From Nissolia schottii (lineage: Eukaryota > Streptophyta > Magnoliopsida > Fabales > Fabaceae), in the NCBI GenBank assembly GCA_003254905.1, contig QANU01085255.1:397268-461267 (forward strand): DNA of 64,000 nucleotides, given 5' to 3'. A program made the translations under genes and the position numbers. Shown piece by piece: positions 12,901-25,111 of this stretch. The notes under the pieces are model-generated. The model was not told where the DNA came from, searched no databases, and worked only from the letters and a program-made list of their open reading frames with translations. The number at the start of each line of letters is the position of its first letter. Within the stretch, counting starts at the first letter, position 1.

Positions 12901-13379
12901 GAATATGGAATATGGCTAATAATTCATCACAGCATTGGAATAATAACTCCACTGAACGTTCCATTCTGCATTACTTTTCAATTTCGTATCCTATGTTTTG
13001 GAGATACTGAGCAATGTAACACTGCATTAATAACACTTGAAGGGGTCCATTATGTGTTTTCTTGTAAAGGAAGACCATTATAATCCAAAATTTGAAAGAT
13101 TGTTGAAATATTTGGCAGGAAAGAGCAGAGAGAATCGGCATAGATCCTTCACATGGAGTCCCCAACTGGGCGTGGCAAACGCAAGGTCAGGTCACTGCTA
13201 CCCCAGTACCACCGTTCTCTACTGCAGCATCATCAGGATTCTCAATTTCAGCTACCTTTCCATCAAAAGCTATGAACTCAGTTCCCCAGAGCCTCTGTTT
13301 TACTTCACCCAGCACACCTGGTGGCAATGCATCTCATCAATATTATTACCAGGTGAAGTCCCCGCATGCACCACCGTAG
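9996..13379 (+). CDS. RAP2-7: APETALA2-like transcription factor, RAP2.7/TOE type (two AP2 domains, miR172 target)
   Basis: Ten coding exons: 9996-10501, 10714-10739, 10845-10875, 10982-11069, 11183-11328, 11570-11614, 11729-11832, 11945-12069, 12403-12516 and 13119-13379. All junctions are GT-AG and the sum is 1446 nt, giving 481 residues. The N-terminus MFDLNLN is a DLN-type repression motif. A basic nuclear-localisation-like stretch [12 protein letters not shown] (about 138-149) precedes AP2 repeat 1 (from [20 protein letters not shown], about 150-215). AP2 repeat 2 follows ([20 protein letters not shown] onward, about 241-302). The EAR motif LDLNLG is at about 321-326. A miR172 site lies in the last exon. 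Family members are nuclear DNA-binding repressors that act in flowering time, phase change and, in soybean, nodulation control. The order of motifs and the N-terminus resemble Arabidopsis RAP2.7/TOE1. I recall a soybean homologue, NNC1, in such a neighbourhood, but cannot confirm identity. The start is the first ATG of the long GC-rich exon and gives the conserved N-terminus. A candidate 38-nt cassette exon lies at 12815-12852. Confidence 0.93.
13222..13242 (+). promoter_or_regulatory. miR172 target site in the AP2 coding region
   Basis: A 21-nt site beginning CTGCAGCATCATCAGGATTC, in the last coding exon over residues about 429-436 (AASSGF). It is the near-perfect complement of miR172 and sits at the position conserved in AP2/TOE genes, 3' of the second AP2 domain. 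In this family miR172 acts by cleavage and by translational repression. Confidence 0.95.
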
Positions 13380-14793
13380 CCTATATTTTTGTAAAGCAGA
13401 CAATGTAAGGCAAAATGGCAATCTTTGTATAATTCAGTCACTGATTGATGTATACTGAGATTTCTGATTGGTACCTCTTGGTAAATGATTGTGCACTCTT
13501 CAAAATTAGTCGTTGGATGTCCAAATTCATGGTATTCGTCCACCAAATTTATGATAATATATGCCTTGCCTCTGTGTGAAGCCATGAAAATGGGAGGAAA
13601 AGGAGGTTTGTTTTTGTACCTTCCATAGCGAATTTCTCAACGTATGTGATTGAATACGTAGCAGTGATGTCAAGCATATTTCCTAAGGCCGTTGTAAACA
13701 GATTAGGCCAAGATAGATAGGTAAGCATAACGCGTTTGGTACATAAGAGTTGCATTATTTGAACATATTAAAAAGTAAAACCGTAGATATCTTGTTACAT
13801 CTTTTACATATATTATGGGATTTATCATGTTACAAGGATCACATGATGTATGTGAGAGGAGACAAGATCTCTAAACCTTTTGATATATTCAGTTAATTTT
13901 TATTTTTTCAAATGACAATTAAAATTACTTTCACATTTTAGGAAACTTTACCACTCGTCGCTCCAAAATTGCAGCTTTTTATCCGAGAGACCGAAACAAA
14001 GCCTGGGTAACAGTTTAAGCAAGAATGTCTCGGTTTACCTGCATCACTTTTTTGGGTAATGAATTTCGTTACTAGGGAGTGTCCCATCAGATCGAAGTGT
14101 AAAAAAGAGTAAAGAACAGTGAACTCTGATGTTTCAAGAGTCAACCCTGCAACTTTATTGGAACGAGATTAACCACGTCCAATGACGACGAGCAGCCGGT
14201 GACAGAAGTTACTGCACCGTACATGTATTACATTGGTCGCATAGGAGCATAGTAAATCTAAAGAGCACGCTAAAGTTATGAAATCTGGTTACTGTTCATG
14301 TGCTATCTCTGCTCTCTTTTTTGTACCGTCAGAAGAATCAATCATAATAGAGTTGTGGTATTTGTATAAATTAAAGTGAATGAACTATCAACAACCATAA
14401 AAAGAACAGAAAGAGAGGGGAAAATTTTGTTTTAAAACGTTAGAGAGGTTATTTATTGTTTAGTTATCTTGTATATAACAATACTAGGGAATGTTTTAAT
14501 TGGTTCATGAATTTTTTATTTGTATTTAAATTAGTCCATCAATAAACAAAAGTTTCAAATTGATTTTTGAATTTTTCAAACTTGATTCTCGTTAGTTTTT
14601 GTCTGAAATGTTCAAGGATTAATTGAGAACTTTTCAAGAATCAATGTGAACACCTATAAAAAAATTTAATGGCTAATTAGGGCATTCAACCAATAATATT
14701 TCTAATCAAAATAGGATATATTTATATTTTTACAAGTCTGTGTGAGGATGAGGAGGGGGAAGCAACCCCTTTCTTTCCCTTTTTTACATACTA
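13380..14793 (+). other. 3' flank of the AP2 gene, then intergenic
   Basis: Sequence after the TAG stop probably holds the 3' UTR, but no poly-A site could be fixed. The short ORFs on both strands are not gene-like. The 8 bp ACATACTA at 14786-14793 are the left target duplication of the next element. Confidence 0.5.
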
Positions 14794-15299
14794 ATAGGGC
14801 CAAGAGTGAGTTAAGTCAGCTCGTGAACTATTTTTAATTGAGCTCATGAGTTGGACTTGAGTTCAGAATTTCAACTTATTTATTAAATGAGTCAAGCTTA
14901 AGCTTTTCTATGTTTGACCCATTAGCTAACTTGATTATGCGTGCGCACGCGTGTGTATATGTAGTGTATGTATGTACGTATGTATTAATGCATGTATATA
15001 ATCATGTTTTGTTATTGTTATTGTTATTATTATTGGTAGTAGTAGTAAGTCTATGTTGTTATGACTGTATGTTATGATTTATTAAGCATAAACGATTTAA
15101 TATATATTTGATTTGAGTTATTTAATAAAATTTAAGTGACTTGTGCTAGTTCGAACTCGATGGGTTTTTAGTGAGCTGAGCTCAAGTTCAAAAAATTTGG
15201 GTTAATTTTAAATGAGATTGAATTCGATTTGACTCATTAAAAAGTGTGTCGAGCTTTAGCTTCAACTGACTTGGTTCAGCTCAACTCACTTCCACCCTT
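14794..15299. mobile_element. hAT-type MITE with perfect 8-bp target duplication
   Basis: Element of 506 bp flanked by ACATACTA at 14786-14793 and at 15300-15307. The ends are imperfect inverted repeats: left ATAGGGCCAAGAGTGAGTTA, and right read inward as AAGGGTGGAAGTGAGTTGAG. Subterminal repeats contain GAGCT and GTTGAGC-like motifs on both sides. The interior has a GT/TA-rich microsatellite (about 14938-15000) and a GTT/GTA triplet stretch. No coding capacity. Confidence 0.8.
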
Positions 15300-15307
15300 A
15301 CATACTA

Positions 15308-15896
15308 GCTATGATTTCAATTTTTAACTTTTAGAAGAATTATTTAAAAAGAAAAATACAAGTTGAAAGGATTGAATTCTGATTAATTTGGATATTTCAA
15401 AAATAAATTTAAGAGAATTGTTTTTATTTGAATAAAATAAGATAAAATAAATTTTAGAGAAAAAATTATCAAAATATGTATGATATAACTTTAGCGAAAT
15501 TACTTATACACAATGATTGAGGATTGAAATGAAAAAACATGTTTGTTTTTACTTTCACCAAATTTAATTTTCAAGACATCAAACTTAAGTTTCATTCCAA
15601 CAAACAAAAGCTAAACATGATTGTTCACTTAGAATATCATTTTAAGACCACAAAACTTAAATATGCTTTCTCCAAAATGCAAACTAAACGAGTACTAAAA
15701 TTATAAGTGCAAAATTTTAAAATTATATTAATGCTTAATCAATTCAAGTAATTTGACACTTATTTCTTTTAAAAGAGATTTTGAGGTTAAGCCATATGGA
15801 CAAACAGAACTTTATTTACTCAGTGAACCATGAAATCCAAAAATTTCAAATATTACTGGTTATTTTAAGAAAAAATTAAGTAAATAAAAATAATAG
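15308..15896. other. AT-rich intergenic DNA
   Basis: No gene or repeat recognised. Confidence 0.5.
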
Positions 15897-16080
15897 TTTT
15901 TTTAGGTTGCCTGCCCGATATCCAAGATTTAGCCTTGACTAATTCGAGTCAACCCGAGTCGCGCACCTTGGCTATGGCGGGTGAGTCTCCTAGCGGAAAT
16001 AACTGCGTACATAAGGTTTTGAACTCAGGACCTTACTTATGTGATACCAAGTCGTTTACCACTTGGACTAACCCTGTTAA
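15897..16080 (-). mobile_element. tRNA-derived SINE
   Basis: Read on the minus strand, the sequence starts near 16080 with a box-A-like TTAGTCCAAGTGGTAA (16057-16072) and has a box B AGTTCAAAACC (16015-16025) about 35 bp further on. A tRNA-unrelated body of about 100 bp follows and ends in a T/A-rich tail near 15897. This is the pol III promoter layout of plant SINEs. Similar flanking strings (TAAATAAAA) at 15881-15889 and 16079-16089 may be the target duplication. The body is much less AT-rich than its surroundings. Confidence 0.65.
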
Positions 16081-16089
16081 TAAATAAAA

Positions 16090-17230
16090 CGAATAGTTGA
16101 TCAAGTGATGGAATAAAAAATAACAAATTTGAAATCAACCTAATTCTAATTGGTTTAATTTAGTTCCTCTAAAACAAATTGATTTAAACCGTTTTGATCT
16201 AGAACAAATCAATTGCTCGAACCGATCAAAACCAATTTAATTACTTTGATTTTTGGATAATAAAGCCGGGTCTTGCTCCAACCCAAATTGGACAGGATAT
16301 TTCCAGTATGCATTGTCGACCACTTCATTAAAAAACATTATAAACGTGTGGCTTCAAAGAAGACACCCCGATTGTTAGGATTGGAGTACCCACGTGCTGT
16401 GTGAGTGAATTATTTTTATTTCCATTTTATCTCTCTTTTTCCTTTTCCTTTATAGGGTGGGTGGTACAGTTTATGGTAGGTCCTTGTTTGCCCAAATTTT
16501 TTTGTCTGTTTGTTTATAGCTTTGTCTTGTAGTTTCTATCCATCGTGAGTCATGACGTGTGGCGGCAAAGACCTATAGGAATTGCAGTGAACACATTGTT
16601 TTTGGTTTCTCTTTTAAGGAGACCAGACCTTCCCGACAGCCAGCCAGCTAAGGCATGATTATATATTATCTACAAATAAATGATTTTTGATAATGATATT
16701 ATTCTCTTAAAAAGAATTTCTAAACATTGTTTAAAATATTAAATAAAATAATGAGTAGCTACAAGTTAATACTTTAAGAGCAATGCTATTTGGATTACTT
16801 AAAACGTGTAAACATTTTATCTGTAATAAATTATCTCAATTTGATTAATTGTGAATTATTATCAAGGAGCATCTCTTATTATCAATTGAGGTAATGAAAT
16901 TTATACATGACATAAGAAACAAAGAAAATATGTGACCACGATGTATTGCGATTAATAAGAGAAGTGACAAAATCTTTATGTCTTTAAGTAATCCAAATAA
17001 TATTTTTGATATTTCATGTTGCGTTATGTTGTTGAAACATGATTAAAATACAAAAATATAAGGACAAAGACATAAAATACAAGACTAAAAGTTAGTCTTG
17101 TATTCTGTTTGGTAATGATATACAAAACACAGTTTATTATATTTGTATCATATTTAATTTTGTTGTGACAAGACACAACAACATACAAATGACTTAAAAT
17201 ATCCTTTGAGTCTCCTTTCTCACTCATTTA
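16090..17230. other. Intergenic
   Basis: A less AT-rich patch (16300-16660) has promoter-like CT runs but no ORF that could be assigned. The rest is AT-rich, with no gene. Confidence 0.45.
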
Positions 17231-17367
17231 TAATTTCATTAAAACTCGGTGTCTATTATTGTCCTCGTGTCCTAGTAAAACAGAGATACAAAAAACACAA
17301 TAATTTCATTAAAACTCGGTGTATATCATTGTCTTGTGTCCTAACAAAACAGAGATACAGAAAATAC
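17231..17367. repeat. 70-bp tandem duplication
   Basis: Two adjacent copies, 17231-17300 and 17301-17367, both starting TAATTTCATTAAAACTCGGT and continuing to an AACAGAGATACA motif. They lie in a region (about 17020-17450) with further inverted similarity (ACAGAGACAC-type motifs on both strands), so the duplication probably arose inside a degenerate TIR element. Confidence 0.75.
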
Positions 17368-17450
17368 ATTAATTTTCTATCTTAAGACATAAGATTTTGT
17401 GTTCCTGTGTCTCTGTATTTGTGTTTTATATCATCAACCAAATACAACTT

Positions 17451-18303
17451 CAAATTCTTAAAATGTAATTAATTCTCCTTTCATTTGATGTATAGTTTGA
17501 ATGATATTTACTCTGCACAAAAATGAAAACTGTTACATAAAAAACAAACAAAGAGGGATTATCTGCCACTCTGCCATTGTGAAATTGAAAGCAACCTGAC
17601 ACTATGATAATAATAATAATACTATATTTTGGTTTCTGATCTCTAGCACTGGCAGTGACACAACTCACCCATCCTCACCAGAGGATAATGCAGCGTTTGG
17701 TGCAGTCCATTGTCATTTGCCAATTGCCATGAACTCTATGATCCAACATTACTCTGCAGACAAGCATACAATAGGTCATCACTAGTTTCAAAAGCACCAC
17801 ACAAAAACGGACGCATGGATCATGGTGGATGAAGAATTGAATGCCATGTCTAACCAAACATAGACCCAATAAAAATGAACGACATTAATTTTCTCTCTTG
17901 TGGTTGATTTCTTGTTTGTCTGCCAAATAATTGATGAAAAATTGAAAATATTTCTTTTTCAAATAAAAACAAAAATAGACATATATACATAATTCACATT
18001 TAGAAAGAAAGGGAAAGGAAATGTGAGTGATACATAAGGGCATTAACTTGTCTACAATGTTATTTCACCATGTCAAGAGTTGTATATATGCCACATGCTG
18101 TGGGCTGTGGCACTTATCTATTAGATACATAAGTTTTAAATGGTGTAGAGTCAATTCTTAATACAAATAATTTTTTTTAATAATATTTAAGATTTACAAT
18201 TTTAAATGAGATTAGTTTTTATGCACTGACATTGTCATTCAATTGTGTGCTGACACAAGTAAATGTGACTAAGTTTTTTACTCTATCTCAAAAGTCTTCT
18301 ATA

Positions 18304-18305
<2 letters not shown>
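17451..18305. other. Intergenic, nothing recognised
   Basis: No coding region could be supported; the ORFs at 17450-17869 on the minus strand have no recognisable motif. Confidence 0.5.

Positions 18306-18339
<34 letters not shown>
18306..18339. repeat. (TA)n microsatellite
   Basis: About 17 uninterrupted TA units. Confidence 0.95.
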
Positions 18340-18342
<3 letters not shown>

Positions 18343-18419
18343 AGCACATAATTAAATTATATGTAAAACTCATTTATACAACCATTATCAATGCATAAAA
18401 ATTAATCTCATTTTTAAAT

Positions 18420-18569
18420 TACTCTCTTCGTACAAAATGAACTGTCACTTTCATATTTTTATTCACTAATAAATCAATAGATTTAAATGTAATTATGTCT
18501 AAATACATTAATTTATCAATGAATCAAAAAGTGAAAGCGACATATATAATTCAAGAAAAGAGGAAAGTA
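18420..18569. mobile_element. Stowaway-like MITE
   Basis: A 150-bp element with TA at both ends. The left end TACTCTCTTCGTACAAAATG and the right end, read inward as TACTTTCCTCTTTTCTTGAA, are related inverted repeats, and the interior is palindromic (CACTTTCATATTTTT against its partner AAAAAGTGAAAGCG). No ORF. Confidence 0.65.
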
Positions 18570-18847
18570 GACTATATACATTAATATGATGAGGAGGTTT
18601 GACAGCTGTTAGACCGACCCACGGGTCATTTGTTTACTAACATTCAATCATTAAAAGTGGGAGTAATGTTGTATTTATTTACAAATCTTCCTATACACAC
18701 AGGTTATATGGAATAAAAAGTAAATATGACCAATATTTTATATCTTAAAATCTTAAACTGTAGTAGATAGTTATTTCATTTAACGAGTATGAGAGTTTGT
18801 AAAATAAAATTGTAAGAGGATATAATGTTACTTATAATCTTTCTCAT

Positions 18848-19044
18848 TATTAGAGAATAATCATCCAAGAATATTGGATGATGGTTAGCATTGCAGCAAG
18901 TTAGGTAGTTAAGTTAGTTTGACAATTATGGTAGTTAAATTGTTAGTTATAACATTGCTTGCAACACAAGCAATCTCATTCTGTATATATATAGGCTTAT
19001 GCCTCTAATACAGATAGTTTTTCAACTATCCATTCCTTTCTCTT
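18848..19044 (+). repeat. 5' LTR of the copia element, main part
   Basis: Aligns along its length with 24908-25100. It contains a TATATATAGG TATA box at about 18983. The last six bases of the LTR (CTATCA) are displaced to 20559-20564 by the inserted solo LTR. Confidence 0.9.
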
Positions 19045-20553
19045 TGACACACACAAAAATGTCGTTAATTTTAGTATGCGATCAAATAATAATTTATAAA
19101 ACTAAATTAACTCCAAAAACGTAGTAAAGGGGGTTAACCTAGGTTGTCTCTCAAGGAAGCAATTAGAACCAATTAAAAGTTTAACTAAATTGGGGGGGTT
19201 GAATTGATTGAATTTAAATAAAAGAAAATTAAAACAAATAAATAAACAATGATAAAAGACAATATCCTGCATACGGCATTTCTAGATCAAAGATTAATTG
19301 TCATCGGTTCCTAATTAATTATTCATAGGAGGAGATGTTGTTTATTAGTTGAAATATCTAAATAATACGGAATTCACTTAAGAGACTACGATCGTCAATC
19401 CCCTAAGCATTTATTAATATAAGAATTAAAACTAAGATCTCAGTATTTAAAACACATATCAATTATGTCCCAATTGCACAACCTAATTAAATCTAATTAG
19501 TTCCCCCAAAAGTTCCCAAATCCTAAATCAATAAACCCTACAATCGTCAAGATCTATCGACCTAGAATTAACCCTAACCAATAACATGCGATCGCTATAT
19601 TACTAATCAAGGGCGGAACAAATCATGAATAAACATTAAGCACAAAACCTCAAATTAATCCTAATATAGAGTTACCGCATACAAGATATTAAGAAACTAC
19701 TCCTCCATGGGTAGAGGATAAAGGCTCATAATAAATAAAGATAAGAAGAGAGTAGAAAATAACGGAGAATTAAAATAACAGAACCTGAATAAGAGAACGA
19801 AAGACATTCATGAATAGTTGGGAGCTTGCGTTGTCAATGTGAGCGCTCCAACAATCCTTGAAGAACTAATATCTTAGCACTACTAACATAAACATAAAGT
19901 GCATAAAATAAAAGGAAAAAATGCAGAAAAGAAAAGTGGAGGCTGAATATGAAGTTGTCTCTTGTTGAGAGAGGATGTCTTATTTATAGAGGATTGACAC
20001 AAAGTGGGTGTAAATACCGCAATTTCAGCACATCAGTTAGTAAAATTGCAATAACTTTGGTTATAGATATCAGATTGAGGTGATTCAAATTTTCAATTAA
20101 AGCTAAGAGATAGATCTACAACTTTGTAGTTGACATCAAATCGAGATTCAATATCCATCATGGCGAAAAATCCGTGGCAAAGTCAGCGTTAAAAAATCAT
20201 CAGCAAATCTTTGACCAAATCTTTTGAATTTGAATTCAATCTTGCATTTATTGGTCTAAATCTTCTCTTCAAATCTCTTCTTCAAAATTTATATCTTATC
20301 AAATCTCCTTCAAATCTTCAATGATCCTCTTGACAATTTATTTTCTGCAATTAAAATTGAAAACTAAAAAAGAACAAAAGTAATCTACACATTAATTTCT
20401 AAGATAAAATAATGCTTAAAATTGCATTTTTCTCAATTTCTCATAAAAGAGGATAATGTGCCATACATATTAATTAAGCATTAAAACCACACATTTTTAG
20501 TACGCAATGTTCAATTATAGAATAATAAAATAAGGTATAAACTCCTCCTATCA
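19045..20553 (-). mobile_element. Solo LTR nested inside the copia 5' LTR
   Basis: A 1509-bp insertion flanked by the perfect 5-bp duplication CTCTT (19040-19044 and 20554-20558). Ends are TGACACACAC and CCTCCTATCA, so it is bounded by TG...CA on either strand. Internal polarity was not proven; on the minus strand it would start TGATAGGAGGAGTTTATACC. There are no coding domains, PBS or second LTR, which is what a solo LTR left by LTR-LTR recombination looks like. The family is not identified; the length suggests a gypsy-type LTR. It entered after the copia element, so it is the younger of the two. Confidence 0.85.
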
Positions 20554-20638
20554 CTCTTCTATCATGGTATCATTGTGATTCTGCTTCCGCCTCCATTGTG
20601 ATATTCTTTTTCTCTGAGTTTTGTTTTTTCTACTCCCA

Positions 20639-23600
20639 TGGCTTCCATGGACACCTGTGGTTCGGTCCCACCGTCTCTGGTTTGGTCGTTGGTTCCACCG
20701 CCGAGCCAAGATCCTGCACTAAATTCTCTTTCCCCTTTCTATCTCCATCCTAATGAGAATCCATCTCTTGTGCTTGTTTCATCTCTTCTCACCGGATCCA
20801 ACTAACACAGTTGGTCACGAGCAATGCGAATGTCATTACTTTCCAAGAACAAGCTTCCATTTGTTGATGGCTCTCTTATCATACCTGTTAACGATTCTTC
20901 TTTTTTTGCACATTGGGAAAAGTGCAACCATACGGTGCTGTCATGGTTAATCCATGCCATTGATCCTTCCATTGCTCAAAGTGTGATTTAGTTGGATAAA
21001 GCTTGTGATGTGTGGCAGGAAATCAAGGATAGGTTCTCCCAGAAGAAATTGCATCTCTTCGACAAGGTAAGCTTTCTGTTACAAAGTTCTTTATTGAGCT
21101 CAAAGTGCTATGGGATGAGCTTGATGTTTTTCGACCCTTGCCTTCTTGTTCTTGCCCTTCTCCTTGTTCATGTGGCACTTTTTTTGCAATCAAATTGCAG
21201 CGAGATGCTGATAGAATCATTCGATTCTTGAAAGGACTAAATGATTCCTTTCAAACTGGTCGGTCACAAATTCTTCTTATGGATCTATTGCCCCCAATTA
21301 ATCGCATTTTTTCCCTTGTAATTCAACATGAGAGACAACTTTTATGTACATCTGATACTAAATTCATGCCAAATTTCTCTACTGTTGCATCTCAAGTTAA
21401 CAATGATAAGCCCTCTGCTTCCTCTAAGGGAAAGAAATGCACATTTTGTGGATTCCGTGGCCGTACAGTAAATGAATGCTACAAGAAACATGGATACCCT
21501 GCTGGTTACAAGTTTAAATCCACTAATAAACGAGTCAATACGGTCACCACTGATGCCTCTAATGGCTTTTTTGCTACCACTGCTGAGAACAAATCTAATA
21601 ATTCTATCCAATTTGGATTCACTGCTGAGCAATATCAAAGTCTTTTGGCATTAATTCAGAAGCCTGGCTCGGTTGTTTCTTCTTCATCTCAACTTAATCT
21701 GGCCAACAATGGTGCTTCTTTAGGTTGATCAGTCTTTGTGCCCTGGATTCTTGACTTAGGGGCCACTAATCATATATGTTGTTCCATGGATTTTTATAGT
21801 TCCCACAGAATCATTGATCCTCCAGTCAACATTTCTTTACCTAATGGACAATCTCTAGTCTCACATATTGCTGGCATAATTATCTTTAATAACAGGATGT
21901 GTCTTACCAATGTTCTATATATTCCTGATTTTGCCTTCAATTTGATCCATCACCAAATTATGCATTGATAATGATTGCATTCTTAGAGTTTGTTTTGACT
22001 CTTGTGCAATTCAGGATTGTCACAGCTTGGAGGAGATTGGACTTGCTAATGTGGAGCATGGTTAGTACATTCTGAAGGAACTTGTTACCTGCAATCTGCT
22101 TCCATCAGTTTCTCATTCTGTGAATTTTGTTCAACAAACTATTTTTGATTTGTGGCATTTTCGCCTTGGACATGTACCTAGAGACAAATTAAGAATAATG
22201 CATAAACAATTTAATTTCATTCCTCCTACTGTTAAAAATTCTGCATGTGATATTTGTCATCTAGCTAGGCAAAAAGCATTGCTATTTGCTCTCAGCTCTT
22301 CACAGACATCTAGTGTTTTTGATTTGCTCTATGTTGATATATTTGGTCCACTTCCAATGCCATCTCTGCAGGGACATAAATATTTCCTCACTTTGGTATA
22401 TGATCATAGCAGGCATGTATGGCTTTATATGCTAAAAGCAAAATATGAGTATATTATGGCTTTGCAGGCCTTTGTAGTAATGGTTGAGTCTCAGTTTAAT
22501 AAGGTAGTTAAAAATATTAAAAGTGATAATGGTCCTGAATTTGCTTTGAAGGAATTTTTCTCAGCAAAAGGCATTGTTCATCAACTATTTTGTGTAAAGA
22601 CACCACAACAAAATGCTGTTGTTGAAAGGGAGCACTAGCATTTGTTGAATGTTACTAGGGCCTTGTTGTTTCAAGCCAATCTGCTATCACCCTTCTGGTC
22701 CTTTGCAGTTCAGCATGCAGCCTTTCTCATTAATAGAATTCCATCTGCTGCACTTCAGGATAAGTCTCCTCACTCACTTTTATTCAATAAGGTTCCTGAT
22801 CTAACTTTCCTTAGAGTTTCTGGTTGCCTTGCCTATGCCAATTCTCTTCATAGAAGCATAACTAAGCTTGACGCAAGGGCTAGAAAATGCATTTTTCTTA
22901 GCTATAGGTTTGGGGTTAAGGGATTTATCCTGTATGACATTAACAAAAGAGAGATATTCATGAGTAGGAATGTACATTTCTATGAAAGTTTCTTTCCCTA
23001 CCCTATCCCACCAGAACATGATGTTGCCTTTGTCTCTCCTGATCTCTTTGACTCCACACCTTGCCTAGATACAGGCCCCATACCTGTTCACATTTCTTCT
23101 CCTCACTCAAGCACTTCTGCCCCTGCTCTCACCCTTGATGCACCTCCTACTCAGCACCCTCTGTAGTCCCTCAACATAGAAGATCTTCTAGGCTCAAGAC
23201 AACACCTCGTTATTTGTAGGACTACCACTGCAACCTGCTCAATTCTGCAAATCATTCCTCAGTTTCTACTAAGACTTCCTATCCTTTTCAGTCGGTCATG
23301 TCCTATGACTTTTTCTCTCCTGCTCATAGAAAATTTGCTCTCACAATTTTTGCAATTTTTGAACCAAGTTCTTATGCTTAACATGCCTGCTGGAGAGATG
23401 CTATGGCTGCTGAGATTGCAACCTTAGAACTGAATAATACCTGGAAATTGGTTGACCTTCATCCTGGTAAGCATCCTATAGGTTGAAAATGAGTCTATAA
23501 GGTAAAATTAAAGGCTGATGGTAACATTGAGAGGTATAAGGCTCGTTTGATTGCAAAAGGGTATAATCAAACACATGGTGTGGATTACATGGATACTTTT

Positions 23601-24904
23601 AGCCCCATGGCAAAAATGTCTGCTGTTAGGTTGCTCTTGGCTTCAACATCTATCATGAAGTGGCATCTACATCAACTTGATATTAACAATACCTTTTTAC
23701 ATGGTGACCTTCATGAGGAAGTTTACATGTAATTTCTCCAAGGTTTTCCTGCACCTAGTCCTAATAAGGCTTGTCTATTGCAGAAATCACTATATGGCCT
23801 CAAAGCAAGCTAGTAAGAAGTAGTTCTCTAAATTGTCTAATGCCCTCACCTCTTGTGGTTATCTTCAGTCCAATTCAAATCACTCTTTCTTCATTAAAAC
23901 TACTCACACATCATTCACAACTTTACTAGTGTATGATGATGACATTCTCCTTGCTGGCAACAACTTGGTAGCAATTCAGGAAATGAAAACATTCTTAAAT
24001 GATGCTTTCAAAATCAAAGATCTTGGTGAAGCTAAGTATTTTTGGGGGTTGGAAATTGCTAGGAGCTCCTCGGGCTTGCCCTTATCCCAAAGGAAATATG
24101 CATTAGAAATTCTTCAAGATGCCTCCTTTATTGCTTTTAAACCGATCACAACTCCTATGAACAATTCCCAGCGATTGTCTAAGGGTGCAGGGGCTCCTCT
24201 TTCTAACTTTTCTGTATATCGCAGACTCATAGGCCGTCTCATTTACCTAACCACTACTAGGCCTGATATTTCCTATGTCGTGAATCAATTGGCCCAATTC
24301 ATGGCTGCCCCCTCTTCCATACACCATCAAGCTGCCGTAAGAGTCCTTCATTATATCAAAGCAGCACCAAGGCTTGGTATGTTTTTCCTAAGTGACCCTC
24401 CCTTGCAGCTACATGCCTATACGGATGCAGGCTAGGTAAGTTGCCCTGATACAAGGCGATCCACTTCTGGTTTCTGTGTTTTCTTAGGCAAATTACTCAT
24501 TAGTTAGAAATCAAAGAAGCAAAACGTTGTTCTCGCTCGTCCTGTGAAGGCGAGTACAGGGCCTTGGCTGTGACATCTTGCAAAATTCAGTGGCTAACAT
24601 TTTTGTTAACTGAATTAGCCATGAAGCCAACCATACCGGCAACAATTTTTTGTGACAATCAATCAGCCCTCCAGATAGCTCATAATCCAGCGTTCCATGA
24701 GCGCACGAAGCATATTGAAATTGATTGCCATTTTGTTTGTGAAAAACTTCATTCTGAGCACATTCACTTGCTACGTATTTCATCTAAGCTACAGTTTGCT
24801 GATATATTTACTAAACCTCTTGGCCCAATGCCCTTCAAAGATATTATTTCCAATCTTTGTCTTCACAACTTGTTCAAACCCATTCGGGATGGCCAAGATT
24901 GGGG
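20639..24904 (+). pseudogene. Copia gag-pol polyprotein relic with many stops and frameshifts
   Basis: The coding region begins near ATG 20639 and is broken into several frames. In order: a gag region (about 20990-21400); a CCHC-like zinc knuckle (CTFCGFRGR..CYKKHGYP, about 21440-21510); protease (WILDLGATNHIC, about 21740, where the usual DSGAT is changed to DLGAT); GAG-pre-integrase (LWHFRLGHV, about 22150); an integrase core with DIFGPLP and SDNGPEF (about 22340-22550) ending in an in-frame TAG; reverse transcriptase ([16 protein letters not shown], about 23600; the catalytic box reads YDDDILLAG, about 23930); and RNase H (TKHIEIDCHFV, about 24710). Stops at 22636, 23164, 23730 and 24433 and several frame changes make it non-functional. 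Confidence 0.92.
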
Positions 24905-24907
24905 GGG

Positions 24908-25106
24908 TATTAGAGAATAATCATCCAAGAATATTGGATGATGGTTAGTATTGCAGAAAGTTAGGTAGTTTAGTTTGGTAGTTATGGTAGTTAAATTGTT
25001 AGCTATAGCATTGCTTGCAACACAAGCAATCTCATTCTGTATATATACAGGCTTATGCCTCTAATACAGACAGTTTTTCAGCTACCCATTCCTTTCTCTT
25101 CTATCA
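24908..25106 (+). repeat. 3' LTR of the copia element
   Basis: 199 bp, intact, with the same TATTAG start as the 5' LTR, ending CTATCA before the CTCAT duplication. A polypurine tract directly precedes it. Confidence 0.92.
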
Positions 25107-25111
25107 CTCAT

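Larger units (their letters stand above)
18843..25111 (+). mobile_element. Ty1/copia LTR retrotransposon, decayed, with nested insertion
   Basis: A complete but dead element flanked by a perfect 5-bp target duplication CTCAT (18843-18847 and 25107-25111). The 5' LTR is 18848-19044 plus 20559-20564, interrupted by a solo LTR. The 3' LTR is 24908-25106 (199 bp). The LTRs start TATTAGAGAATAATCATCCA and end CTATCA, so the termini are TA...CA instead of TG...CA. A primer-binding-site-like TGGTATCATTGTGATT follows the 5' LTR at 20565 (initiator-Met tRNA type, 3' part degenerate). A polypurine tract GATTGGGGGGG lies just before the 3' LTR. The order protease, integrase, RT and RNase H puts it in Ty1/copia. 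The LTR copies differ by scattered substitutions and small indels. Confidence 0.93.
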
